A DNA stretch of 64,000 bases from Micromonospora echinaurantiaca (GTDB taxonomy: Bacteria; Actinomycetota; Actinomycetes; Mycobacteriales; Micromonosporaceae): positions 2,120,501 to 2,184,500 of the forward strand of contig NZ_LT607750.1 of assembly GCF_900090235.1 (NCBI RefSeq), given 5' to 3'. A program made the position numbers and the translations under genes. The notes under the pieces were generated by a model. The model saw nothing but the letters and a program-made list of their open reading frames with translations, had not been told where the DNA came from and ran no database searches. Position 1 is the stretch's first letter. Each line of letters opens with the position of its first letter. Below, piece after piece: positions 23,797 to 31,973 of this stretch.

Positions 23797-24821
23797 CCGG
23801 CACCATCCGCCCGCTGGTGAAGCTGCTGGTCTTCGCCGCGGTGACGCTGCTGCTGACCGCGCTGCTCGCCCAGACCCTGGGCGCCTTCCCGGCCGGCGGC
23901 GTCAACTACCGGGCCCGGTTCACCGACGTCACCGGCCTGCTGCCCGGCGACGACGTGCGGATCGCCGGCGTCCGGGTCGGCCGGGTCGCCGACATCCGGG
24001 TCGTCGACGACACCGTGGCCGAGGTCGAGTTCACCCTCACCGAGGACGTCCCGCTGGCCACCGGCGTCCGCGCCGCCATCCGCTACCGCAACCTGGTCGG
24101 GCAGCGCTACCTCGCGCTCACCGAGGGGCCGGGGGAGCGCCGGCCGCTGCGGCCGGACGGGCTCATCCCGATCGGGCAGACCACCCCGGCGCTGGACCTG
24201 ACCGTGCTGTTCAACGGCTTCCGGCCGCTGTTCACCGCGCTGCGTCCGGAGGACGTCAACAAACTCGCCTACGAGATCATCCAGGTGCTCCAGGGCGAGG
24301 GCGGCACCGTGTCGAGCCTGCTGAGCCGGACCGCCTCGCTGACCAACACCCTCGCCGACCGGGACGCCGTCATCGGCCGCGTGGTCACCAACCTCAACAC
24401 CGTGCTGACCACCCTCGCCACCCGGGACCGGGACCTCGACCGGACCATCACCCAACTGCAGGAGTTCGTCTCCGGGCTGGCCGCCGACCGGACCGCCATC
24501 GGCGAGGCGCTGGTCAACCTTGGCGACCTCACCGAGGCGACCTCGTCGCTGGTGGGCGAGGCCCGGCCACCGCTCGCCGCCGACATCCGCGCCCTCGACG
24601 AGCTCGCCGGCACGCTCAACCGCAACTCCGCGGTCATCGACAGCACGCTCGGCCGGCTGCCGCAGCGCTACGAGTCGCTGACCCGGGTCGCCTCGTACGG
24701 CTCCTGGTTCAACTTCTACCTCTGCGACTTCGACGGCCGGGTGTCGGCCGCCGGCCAGACCCTGAACCCCGTCACCTTCAGCGCGCCGGCCGCGCGGTGC
24801 GCCACCGGAGGCAGCCGATGA
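23793..24821 (+). CDS. mceB: MceB-type lipid-transfer protein
   Basis: 342 residues; ATG overlaps the mceA stop. Anchor helix LLVFAAVTLLLTALLAQTLG, MCE domain with FTDVTGLLPGDDVRIAGVRV and YRNLVGQRYLALTEGPGE, then a helical domain (RTASLTNTLADRDAVIGRVV) made of heptad-like repeats. The C-terminus is short, with the conserved YGSWFNFYLCDFDGRV typical of MceB. No tail extension. Confidence 0.92.
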   Translation: MTGTIRPLVKLLVFAAVTLLLTALLAQTLGAFPAGGVNYRARFTDVTGLLPGDDVRIAGVRVGRVADIRVVDDTVAEVEFTLTEDVPLATGVRAAIRYRNLVGQRYLALTEGPGERRPLRPDGLIPIGQTTPALDLTVLFNGFRPLFTALRPEDVNKLAYEIIQVLQGEGGTVSSLLSRTASLTNTLADRDAVIGRVVTNLNTVLTTLATRDRDLDRTITQLQEFVSGLAADRTAIGEALVNLGDLTEATSSLVGEARPPLAADIRALDELAGTLNRNSAVIDSTLGRLPQRYESLTRVASYGSWFNFYLCDFDGRVSAAGQTLNPVTFSAPAARCATGGSR

Positions 24822-25798
24822 AACCGTTCCGCGAACGCAACCCCGTGGTCACCGGCGCCGTCGGGTTGACCCTGATCGTCGCCGCGCTGCTCGGCGCCTT
24901 CCAGCTCGACCGGCTCGCCGCGTTCACCGGCCGGGCCTACCAGGCGGCCTTCACCGACGCCAGCGGCCTCGCCGCCGGCAACGAGGTGCGGGTCGCCGGG
25001 GTCCGCGTCGGCAAGGTCACCGCCGTCGAACTCGCCCGCGACACCCGGTCGTACGTGCGGGTCCGGTTCCGGGTCGACGACGACGGCGTACGCCTGGGCG
25101 ACCGCACCGGCGCGACGATCCGGATCAAGACGGTGCTCGGGCAGAAGTACCTGGCCCTGGCGCCCGCCGGGGCGGGCCGGCTGCCGGAGGGCGGGCAGAT
25201 CCCGCTGGACCGCACCGCCGCCCCGTTCGACGTGGTCCAGGCGGTCACCGGGCTCGCCGACACCCTCGACAAGGTCGACACCGACCAGCTCGCCGCCGCC
25301 TTCGCCACCCTGTCGGAGACCTTCGCCGACACCCCCGCCAGCGTCGACTCCGCGCTGGGCGGGCTGGCCCGGCTCTCCCGCACCGTCGCCGACCGGGACG
25401 CCGAACTGCGGTCGCTGCTGACCCGGGCCCGCGAGGTCACCGACGTGCTGGCCACCCGCGACGAGGAGTTCCGCAAGCTGGTGACCGACGGCGAGGCGCT
25501 GCTGGCCGAGGTGACCCGCCGCCGGGACGCCATCCACAAGCTGCTGGTCGGCACCAACGACCTGGCCACCCAGTTGTCCGGACTGGTCGCCGACAACCGG
25601 ACCGAACTCGACCCGGCCCTGCGGGAGCTGCGGGAGGTGATCGCCGTGCTGCAACGCAACCGGGACAACCTGGAACGCAGCATCGCGCGGATGGCGCCGT
25701 TCGTCACCGCGTTCGCCAACGTGGTCGGCAACGGCCGCTGGTTCGACTCGTACGTGCACGGGCTGGTGCAGCCGTACGTGCCCACGGGTGGCCGGTGA
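24818..25798 (+). CDS. mceC: MceC-type lipid-transfer protein
   Basis: 326 residues; ATG 24818 follows GGAGGCAGCC and overlaps mceB (ATGA). Membrane anchor at residues 10-30 (VVTGAVGLTLIVAALLGAFQ), MCE domain with FTDASGLAAGNEVRVAGVRV and KTVLGQKYLALAPAG, then a helical stretch with regular Asp/Arg-rich turns (SRTVADRDAELRSLLTRARE). It ends with NVVGNGRWFDSYVHGLVQPY, a pattern shared with the MceB C-terminus. Confidence 0.92.
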   Translation: MKPFRERNPVVTGAVGLTLIVAALLGAFQLDRLAAFTGRAYQAAFTDASGLAAGNEVRVAGVRVGKVTAVELARDTRSYVRVRFRVDDDGVRLGDRTGATIRIKTVLGQKYLALAPAGAGRLPEGGQIPLDRTAAPFDVVQAVTGLADTLDKVDTDQLAAAFATLSETFADTPASVDSALGGLARLSRTVADRDAELRSLLTRAREVTDVLATRDEEFRKLVTDGEALLAEVTRRRDAIHKLLVGTNDLATQLSGLVADNRTELDPALRELREVIAVLQRNRDNLERSIARMAPFVTAFANVVGNGRWFDSYVHGLVQPYVPTGGR

Positions 25799-27042
25799 TG
25801 GCCGCCCACCGCTGGCGCCGGCCGGTCGCCGCCGCCACCGTCCTGCTCACCGCGCTGGCCGCCGCCGTGGTGGTCGCCCGGCACGAGCCGCCCCAGCGGC
25901 GGCTGACCGCCCACTTCACCCGGGCGGTCGGCGTACACCCCGGCTCCGACGTGCGGGTCCTCGGCGTCCGGGTCGGCGAGGTGGTGGCGGTGACCCCGCG
26001 CGGGCGCACCGTCGAGGTCGCCATGCGCTACGACCCGGGCGTGCAGATCCCGTCCGACGCGCAGGCGGTGATCGTCCCGCCCAGCGTGGTCAGCGACCGG
26101 TACGTCCAACTCACCCCCGCGTACGCCGGCGGCGCCCCGCTCGCCGACGGCGCCGAGATCCCGCTGACCCGCACCGCGGCGCCGATGGAGATCGACGACA
26201 TCTACCGGGCGCTGGACGACTTCAACCGGGCGCTCGGCCCGGATGGCGCGAACGCCGACGGCGCGCTGTCCGACCTCGTCGCCACCGGCCGGGCCAACCT
26301 GGAGGGCAACGGCGAGCAGCTGCGGGAGACCCTCGACGGGCTGTCCCGGGCGTTGACCACGCTCGCCGACGGCCGGCAGGACCTGTTCGGCTCGGTGGCC
26401 AACCTGCAACGGTTCACCACCACCCTGGCCGAGAGCGACCAGCAGGTGCGCGCCTTCCAGCGGCAGCTGGCCGACGTGGCCGAACAGCTCTCCGGCGAAC
26501 GCGACGAACTCTCCGCCGCGCTGCGCAGCCTGGCCGTCGCGCTGGCCGACGTCACCGCCTTCGTGAAGAAGAACCGCCAGCTGCTCACCGCCGACGTCGC
26601 CGCGCTCGCCGACATCACCGGGGTGCTGGTCCGCCAGCAGGAGGCGGTCATCGAGATCCTCGACGTGGCGCCGCTGGCACTGAACAACCTCGCGTTGGCG
26701 TACAACCCCCGGTCGGGCACCCTGGACACCCGCGACAACGCCACCGGCCCGTACGACCCGGCCGGCTTCGCCTGCTCGCTGATCGTCGACCAGCTGCCCG
26801 CGAAACAGGTCCCGGCCACCTGCCACGCGCTCGCGCAGACGCTGCACGCGCGCGGGCTGCCGATGACCGATCAGCTGCGCAAGCTGCTCAAGCTGCCGCC
26901 CGGCGCCCCGACGGCCGGCCCGGTCCCGCCGGGCGAACCTCCATCCACCCAGCCCGGTGGGCCGGCCCTCGACCTGGCGCCGGGCGGCCCCGTCGACACC
27001 CTGGACCGTACCCTCGGCGGCATCCTGCGAGGCCCGGCATGA
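25798..27042 (+). CDS. mceD: MceD-type lipid-transfer protein
   Basis: 414 residues from ATG 25798 (TGATG junction with mceC); GTG 25795 would add one residue. Anchor helix VAAATVLLTALAAAVVVA, MCE domain with HPGSDVRVLGVRVGEVVAVT and VVSDRYVQLTPAYAGG, then the helical domain (about 155-300). A C-terminal region with two Cys (FACSLIVDQLPA, ATCHALAQTL) and a Pro/Gly-rich tail follows. The Cys pair may form a disulfide outside the membrane. Confidence 0.9.
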   Translation: MAAHRWRRPVAAATVLLTALAAAVVVARHEPPQRRLTAHFTRAVGVHPGSDVRVLGVRVGEVVAVTPRGRTVEVAMRYDPGVQIPSDAQAVIVPPSVVSDRYVQLTPAYAGGAPLADGAEIPLTRTAAPMEIDDIYRALDDFNRALGPDGANADGALSDLVATGRANLEGNGEQLRETLDGLSRALTTLADGRQDLFGSVANLQRFTTTLAESDQQVRAFQRQLADVAEQLSGERDELSAALRSLAVALADVTAFVKKNRQLLTADVAALADITGVLVRQQEAVIEILDVAPLALNNLALAYNPRSGTLDTRDNATGPYDPAGFACSLIVDQLPAKQVPATCHALAQTLHARGLPMTDQLRKLLKLPPGAPTAGPVPPGEPPSTQPGGPALDLAPGGPVDTLDRTLGGILRGPA

Positions 27043-28442
27043 CCGCCCGGGCGCGCCGGCTGCTGGCCGCGGCCCTGGCCGTGGCGCTGCTGCCCGCCGG
27101 CTGCGGCCTGCCGGAGCTGACCGACCTGCCGCTGCCCGGCGGCGCGCCGGCCGGCCCCGGGTACCGGGTCACCGCCGAGTTCACCGACGTGCTCGACCTG
27201 GTGCCGCAGGCGGCCGTCAAGGTCGACGACGTCACGGTGGGCAGCGTCGAGAAGATCTCCCTCGCCGGCTGGACCGCCCGGGTCATCCTGCGGATCGACC
27301 GCGAGGTCCAGCTGCCCGCCAACGCCACCGCGGCGGTCCGGCAGAGCAGCCTGCTCGGCGAGAAGTACGTGACGGTCACCGCCCCGACCACCGAGCCGCG
27401 CCGCGGCCGGCTCGCCGACGGCGACGTCATCCCGCTGGCCCGCACCACGCGCGGCGCCGAGGTGGAGGAGGTGCTCGCCGCGCTGGGGCTGCTGCTCAAC
27501 GGCGGCGGCCTGGCCCAGCTGCGCACCATCGACCAGGAACTCGGCCGGGCGCTCGACGGCCGCGAACCCGCGATCCGCGACGCGTTGCACCGGCTCGACG
27601 AGTTCGTCGGCGGGCTGGAACGGCAGAAGGCGGACATCGTCCGGGCGGTCGAGGCGCTGGACCGGCTGACCGGCCGGCTCGCCCGGCAGCGGCAGGTCGT
27701 CGGCGAGGCCGTCGACGCGCTTGCCCCCGGGATGACCACGCTGGCCCGCCAGCGCGCCCAGCTGACCAGCGCGCTGACCGCCCTCGGCGAACTCGGGCGG
27801 GTCGGCACCCGGGTGGTCAACCGCAGCCGCGACGACACCCTGGCCAGCCTGCGGTCGCTGAAACCGATCCTCGAACAGCTGGTCCGTGCCGGGGACGACC
27901 TGCCGAAGTCACTGGACTTCATGCTGTCGTACCCGTTCCCGCCGAACGTGACCGGCGCGATCGTCGGCGACTTCGTCAACCTTTCCATCACCGCCGACCT
28001 GGACGCCGCCTCGATCCTGGCCAACCTGGTCGCCGCCGCCCCAGCGCCCGCCGGGTCGGCCACCGGCGGGCGGACGCCCGGCGCCGCACCCCCGCCCACG
28101 GCCGGCGGGTCCCGCCCGGGAGCCCGCCCCGACGGCTCCCTGCCGGACCTGCCGCTGCTGAAGTGCCTGCCGGACCTGACCAAGTTCCCGACGACCTGGA
28201 CGCCGCCGAAGGAGTGCCAGCTGCCGGAGGGCTGCCAGCTGCTCAAGCCCGGCTCCAAGGTGCCCGTCGGCGGGCTGATCCTGCCCAAGGGGATCGTGCC
28301 GCCCGGCACCGCCTTCCCCGCCGGCACGGAACTGCCCGCCGGCACGATCCTCTCCGCCGACTGCATCCTGCCGGTGACCGGCGCGATAACCGGCACGGTC
28401 GGCGGCCTGACCGACATCCTCGGAGGCGGGCTGCTGCCATGA
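27039..28442 (+). CDS. mceE: MceE-type lipid-transfer lipoprotein
   Basis: 467 residues; ATG overlaps the mceD stop. It is the lipoprotein of the set: lipobox LLPAGC with the lipidated Cys at residue 22. MCE domain FTDVLDLVPQAAVKVDDVTV, then RQSSLLGEKYVTVTAP; helical domain about 150-310; SLDFMLSYPFPPNVTGAIVG is the conserved MceE block. The C-terminal 100 residues are an unusual Pro/Leu/Lys region with clustered Cys (LLKCLPDLTKFPTTW, then CQLPEGCQLL), probably a disulfide-stabilised cap. Confidence 0.92.
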   Translation: MTARARRLLAAALAVALLPAGCGLPELTDLPLPGGAPAGPGYRVTAEFTDVLDLVPQAAVKVDDVTVGSVEKISLAGWTARVILRIDREVQLPANATAAVRQSSLLGEKYVTVTAPTTEPRRGRLADGDVIPLARTTRGAEVEEVLAALGLLLNGGGLAQLRTIDQELGRALDGREPAIRDALHRLDEFVGGLERQKADIVRAVEALDRLTGRLARQRQVVGEAVDALAPGMTTLARQRAQLTSALTALGELGRVGTRVVNRSRDDTLASLRSLKPILEQLVRAGDDLPKSLDFMLSYPFPPNVTGAIVGDFVNLSITADLDAASILANLVAAAPAPAGSATGGRTPGAAPPPTAGGSRPGARPDGSLPDLPLLKCLPDLTKFPTTWTPPKECQLPEGCQLLKPGSKVPVGGLILPKGIVPPGTAFPAGTELPAGTILSADCILPVTGAITGTVGGLTDILGGGLLP

Positions 28443-29686
28443 TCGGACGGACCGTGAAACTCCAGGTCATCGCCTTCGTACTGGTGAGCCTGCTCGGCGT
28501 CGGCTACGTCGGGGTGCGCTACGTCGGCCTCGGCGACCGGCTGCTCGGCGGCGGGTACGTGGTGCACGTCGACCTCGCCCGCGCCGGCGGCCTGTTCGCC
28601 AACGCCCCGGTCACCTACCGCGGGGTGCCCGTCGGCCGGGTCACCGCGGTCAATCTGCACGGCGACGGCGTCCGCGCCGACCTGCGGATCGACCGGGACG
28701 TCCGGGTGCCCGCCGAGCTGCGCGCGGTGGTGGCGCACCGCTCCGCCGTCGGCGAGCAGTACCTCGACCTGCGGCCGGACCGCGACGACGGCCCGTACCT
28801 GCGCGACGGGTCGGTGATCCCCGCCGACCGCACCGGCGTCCCGCTCGCCCCCGAGGTGCTGCTGTCCAACCTGGACGCGCTGGTCCGCTCGGTCGGCCCG
28901 GAGGACCTGGCAGTGCTGATCACCGAGCTGGGCACCGCGTTCCAGGGCAACGAGGCCGCGCTCGCCCGGATCCTCGACGCGGGGGACGCGCTGCTCACCG
29001 ACGCGACAGCGGCCCTGCCCGAGACCCTCGCCCTGATCCACGACGGGCGCACCGTGCTGACCACCCAGGCCGAGTCGGCGGAGGCGTTGCGGCGCTGGGC
29101 GCGCGGCCTGGCCGAGCTGGCCGCCACCGTTCGGGAAGCGGACCCCGACCTGCGGCGCGTCCTGGCCGCCGGCCCGCCCGCCGCGACCGAGACGATCGCG
29201 CTGCTGCGCGGCCTGGAGCCGACCATCGGCACCCTGCTCGGCAACCTGGTGACCGTCAACGGCATCGCCGCCCGGCGGCTGCCCGGCATCGAGCAGTTGC
29301 TCGTGGCGTACCCGATCGCGGTCGCCGGCGGCTTCACCGTCACCCCGGGCGACGGCACCGCCCACCTCGGCCTGGTGCTCAACGTCAACAACCCGCCGTC
29401 CTGCGTGTACCGGGGCGGCAGCCGGCAGTGCGGCCAGCAGGACCGGGCGGCCGGCGCCGGGGTGCGCGGCGCCCCGAACGCGCCCCGCCCGGGCGGGGCC
29501 GACCCGGCGCCCGCCACCGGCACCCCGCCCGCCGCTACGACCGGGATGGTCGGCTACGACCCGGCGACCGGGTTGGTGCTCGGCTCCGACGGGCGACCGT
29601 TGCAGTTCGGCGGGACCGGCGGCCAGTACCGGACGGCCGGTGACCAGTCGTGGAAGCAGTTGCTGCTCGCCGGGGTGACCCCGTGA
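28439..29686 (+). CDS. mceF: MceF-type lipid-transfer protein
   Basis: 415 residues; ATG overlaps mceE. Anchor helix LQVIAFVLVSLLGVGYVGVR, MCE domain LFANAPVTYRGVPVGRVTAV and HRSAVGEQYLDLRPD, then helices to about 300. The C-terminal block (LVLNVNNPPSCVYRGGSRQC) has the paired Cys and the YDPATGLVLGSDG motif usual for MceF. It closes the set of six Mce proteins. Confidence 0.92.
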   Translation: MIGRTVKLQVIAFVLVSLLGVGYVGVRYVGLGDRLLGGGYVVHVDLARAGGLFANAPVTYRGVPVGRVTAVNLHGDGVRADLRIDRDVRVPAELRAVVAHRSAVGEQYLDLRPDRDDGPYLRDGSVIPADRTGVPLAPEVLLSNLDALVRSVGPEDLAVLITELGTAFQGNEAALARILDAGDALLTDATAALPETLALIHDGRTVLTTQAESAEALRRWARGLAELAATVREADPDLRRVLAAGPPAATETIALLRGLEPTIGTLLGNLVTVNGIAARRLPGIEQLLVAYPIAVAGGFTVTPGDGTAHLGLVLNVNNPPSCVYRGGSRQCGQQDRAAGAGVRGAPNAPRPGGADPAPATGTPPAATTGMVGYDPATGLVLGSDGRPLQFGGTGGQYRTAGDQSWKQLLLAGVTP

Positions 29687-29709
29687 CCGGCAGATCCGAG
29701 GAGGAGCCC

Positions 29710-30504
29710 GTGCAGACCCGCAGGGACCGCAGACTGAAAGTGATCAAGGGTGCCAAGGCCGGCGCACCCGGCCGGCCGGCCCAGCGCCGGCTGGTCAGCC
29801 GTCCCGTGCCGCGGCCGGAGCCGTCGATCGAGGCCGTGCTGGAGCGGCTCGACCAGGAGCCGGTGGCGGACCCGGACGACGTCGACGAGCTGACGGCGCT
29901 GGGCGACCCGGCACGGGCCGACGACCCACCCGCCGGGGACGAGCCGTCCGCCACCGACGAGCCCGCGGCGGCCGACGGGACCGCCGCCGACCGCGCGGCG
30001 GTGGACCGGGCCGTGGCCGGCCGCCGGCGAGCTCTCGTGGGCCTGCTCGTCGTGCTGCTCGCCGCGGCCCTGGCCGGGGCCGGATTCTACGGGCACCGCT
30101 GGTACACCGTGCGCGCCGTCGAAGAGGCCCACCAGGCGGCGGTGGCCGCGGCCCGGCAGGCCAGCGTCGACTTCGTCTCGGTCAGCGCGGCCAGCGTCGA
30201 CCGGGACCTGCAGCGGATCTCCGCCGGGGCGACCGGCGAGTTCAAGGACGAGTTCACCCGTGGTCAGGCGCAGGTCCGCGCCGCTGTGGTGGAGAACAAG
30301 GTCGACTCGCGGGGGTCGGTGCTGCGCGCCGGCCTGGTCTCCGGCGACCGGAACCGGGCGGTGGTCATCGTGGCCGTCGACGCCACCGTGAAGAACGCCA
30401 AGGCGCCCGAGGGTCGGCCGTCGCACTACCGGATCCAACTGGACATGGTCCGCGACCGGGACTCCGGTGAATGGCTCGTGTCCCGACTGCAGTTCGTCGG
30501 ATGA
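29710..30504 (+). CDS. Mce-associated membrane protein (Mas), first
   Basis: 264 residues from GTG 29710, which has AGGAGG five bases upstream; GTG 29683, overlapping the mceF stop, is a reasonable alternative. A 100-residue charged, acidic N-terminal cytoplasmic region leads to one membrane helix (RALVGLLVVLLAAALAGAGF). The extracytoplasmic domain (about 130-264) has the Mas pattern ARQASVDFVSVSAASVDRDL, then GATGEFKDEFTRG, and ends SGEWLVSRLQFVG. Mas proteins stabilise Mce complexes at the membrane. It sits between mceF and a second Mas gene. Confidence 0.85.
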   Translation: MQTRRDRRLKVIKGAKAGAPGRPAQRRLVSRPVPRPEPSIEAVLERLDQEPVADPDDVDELTALGDPARADDPPAGDEPSATDEPAAADGTAADRAAVDRAVAGRRRALVGLLVVLLAAALAGAGFYGHRWYTVRAVEEAHQAAVAAARQASVDFVSVSAASVDRDLQRISAGATGEFKDEFTRGQAQVRAAVVENKVDSRGSVLRAGLVSGDRNRAVVIVAVDATVKNAKAPEGRPSHYRIQLDMVRDRDSGEWLVSRLQFVG

Positions 30505-30533
30505 CCCCGGCGCGACGACTCCAAGGAGGACCG

Positions 30534-31058
30534 ATGCGTCTGCTCGCCCGCATCCCACGCCCCCGGCTGCGGCCCGCCTGCCCGCCGCGGGTCCGGCCGG
30601 TGCCCGCGCTGGTCGTGGCGATCGTGCTGGCGGCGGGCGTCGCCGTCGCCGGCTGGTACGCCGACCGCGCGGCCGACCGCCGCGACGCCGCCGTCCGGCA
30701 GGCGCTGGCCACCGCCCCGGCGGCCGCGAAGGCCATCTTCTCGTACGACTACCGGACCTTCGACGACAGCGTCGCGAACGCCCGGACCTTCACCACCGGC
30801 GCCTTCGCCGACGAGTACGCGCAGACCACGGCGACGCTGAAGCAGACCGCCACCAAGCAGCAGGCGGTGGTGCTGGCGGAGGTCACCTCGACCGGCGTGG
30901 TCACCGCCACCGCCGACCGGGTGGAACTGCTGGTCTACCTCAACCAGTACCGGCGCAACGTCACCACGGCGGGGGAGAAGGTGGACCAGAACCGGGTCGT
31001 GCTCACCCTGGAGCGGGTCGGCGGCGACTGGAAGGTGACCCGGGCCACCGCCGTCTGA
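30534..31058 (+). CDS. Mce-associated membrane protein (Mas), second
   Basis: 174 residues from ATG 30534 with AAGGAGGA upstream. A short basic N-terminus, one membrane helix (VPALVVAIVLAAGVAVAGWY) and a Mas outer domain: AAAKAIFSYDYRTFDDSVAN, then FTTGAFADEYAQTTATLKQT, ending VGGDWKVTRATAV. FSYDYRTFDDS is the best family marker. It is the last gene of the mce operon; about 100 bases separate it from the next gene. Confidence 0.87.
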   Translation: MRLLARIPRPRLRPACPPRVRPVPALVVAIVLAAGVAVAGWYADRAADRRDAAVRQALATAPAAAKAIFSYDYRTFDDSVANARTFTTGAFADEYAQTTATLKQTATKQQAVVLAEVTSTGVVTATADRVELLVYLNQYRRNVTTAGEKVDQNRVVLTLERVGGDWKVTRATAV

Positions 31059-31154
31059 CTGTTGCCGGCGCCGGCATCCCGGCCCGGCGGGACCGGACTG
31101 TCGCCGCCGGCTCGACTAGGCTTTGCGCACGGGCGACGGTGGCGGGAGGCGACC

Positions 31155-31469
31155 GTGGGCAGGGAGAGCTGGCTCGACGTGGATCCGGCGGGCCTGGCGG
31201 GCCTGGCGGACCGGATGACCGGTGTCGCGGAGCGCCTGGCGGCGGTCGAGTGGCCCGACAGCGGCGATTTGCCCGCGACGGCGGGTCCGGACGGCCGGCC
31301 GCTGCGCGACGCGGCCACGCGCTGGCTGGACGAGCTGCCCCGCACCGCCAGCGAGCTGCGCGAACTCGCCGGCATCGTCCGACAGGTCGCGGGTTCCGTG
31401 CGGACGGTGGACGAGGAGATGGCAGCCCAACTGACCCGCCTGCTCCGGGACGTCTCCGATGGCCGGTGA
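31155..31469 (+). CDS. Small helical protein, EspC/type VII substrate-like
   Basis: 104 residues from GTG 31155 with GGGAGG upstream; a TAGGCT -10 lies at 31117. Two long amphipathic helices, DPAGLAGLADRMTGVAERLA and TASELRELAGIVRQVAGSVR, are separated by a Gly/Asp/Pro turn and end in a charged tail (DEEMAAQLTRLLRDVSDGR). This hairpin layout with an N-terminal D-P-x-x-L lead resembles EspC-like ESX substrates. The next gene overlaps it by 11 bases. Together they face the caspase-EccC gene and could be its cargo or regulators. The match is by layout only. Confidence 0.6.
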   Translation: MGRESWLDVDPAGLAGLADRMTGVAERLAAVEWPDSGDLPATAGPDGRPLRDAATRWLDELPRTASELRELAGIVRQVAGSVRTVDEEMAAQLTRLLRDVSDGR

Positions 31470-31944
31470 CCCGCACCGGCGGCTGGCCGTCGCCGGCACC
31501 GACGCGGTCGACCGGTGGGCGGACGCGGCACGGGCCGCCGGGCAGGCCGCGGACGAGCTCCATCGGGTGCACCGTGACCTGCCCGCGCACTGGCGCGCGG
31601 GGGTCGGGCTCGACAACGTCGATGAGACGCTGCGCCGCCTGGTCCGGCGCCTGGAGGACGCCCACGACACCTACCGAGCCGTCGCCGAAGCGCTGGCGAT
31701 CCGGGACCGGGAGGTGGCCCGGGCCGAACAGCTGATCAGCCGGACGGTGGCCGAGGCGCACCAGCTGGGGCTCGTCGTCACGCCGGACGGCGAGGTCGTT
31801 CCGCCGGCCGCCGGCGCCGCGCCGATGGCGGTGCGGGCGCTCGCCCGGCGGCTCTCCGCCGCGCTCGCCGAGGCGATGGCCCACGCCGACGCGGCGCGGG
31901 CCCGCGCCGCCGACGTCCTCGCCGCGCTGGCGGCGTCCCGCTGA
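31459..31944 (+). CDS. Helical WXG100-like hypothetical protein
   Basis: 161 residues from ATG 31459, inside the end of the preceding gene. It is almost entirely helical: DAVDRWADAARAAGQAADEL, a turn with AHWRAGVGLDN, then ETLRRLVRRLEDAHDTYRAV and AEALAIRDREVARAEQLISR. The W-R-A-G turn between helices resembles the W-x-G turn of ESX proteins, though the protein is longer than the usual 100 residues. A second helical hairpin fills the C-terminus (AVRALARRLSAALAEAMAHA). It is convergent with the caspase-EccC gene, 29 bases away. Function unknown. Confidence 0.55.
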   Translation: MAGDPHRRLAVAGTDAVDRWADAARAAGQAADELHRVHRDLPAHWRAGVGLDNVDETLRRLVRRLEDAHDTYRAVAEALAIRDREVARAEQLISRTVAEAHQLGLVVTPDGEVVPPAAGAAPMAVRALARRLSAALAEAMAHADAARARAADVLAALAASR

Positions 31945-31973
31945 CCCCGGCGGGGCACCGGCCCGCCGGGAGG

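Noticed and set aside
26888..29365. An 825-residue minus-strand open frame across the end of mceD, mceE and mceF
   Set aside because: It is an antisense by-product of GC-rich codon usage; the plus strand holds coupled, well-conserved Mce genes.
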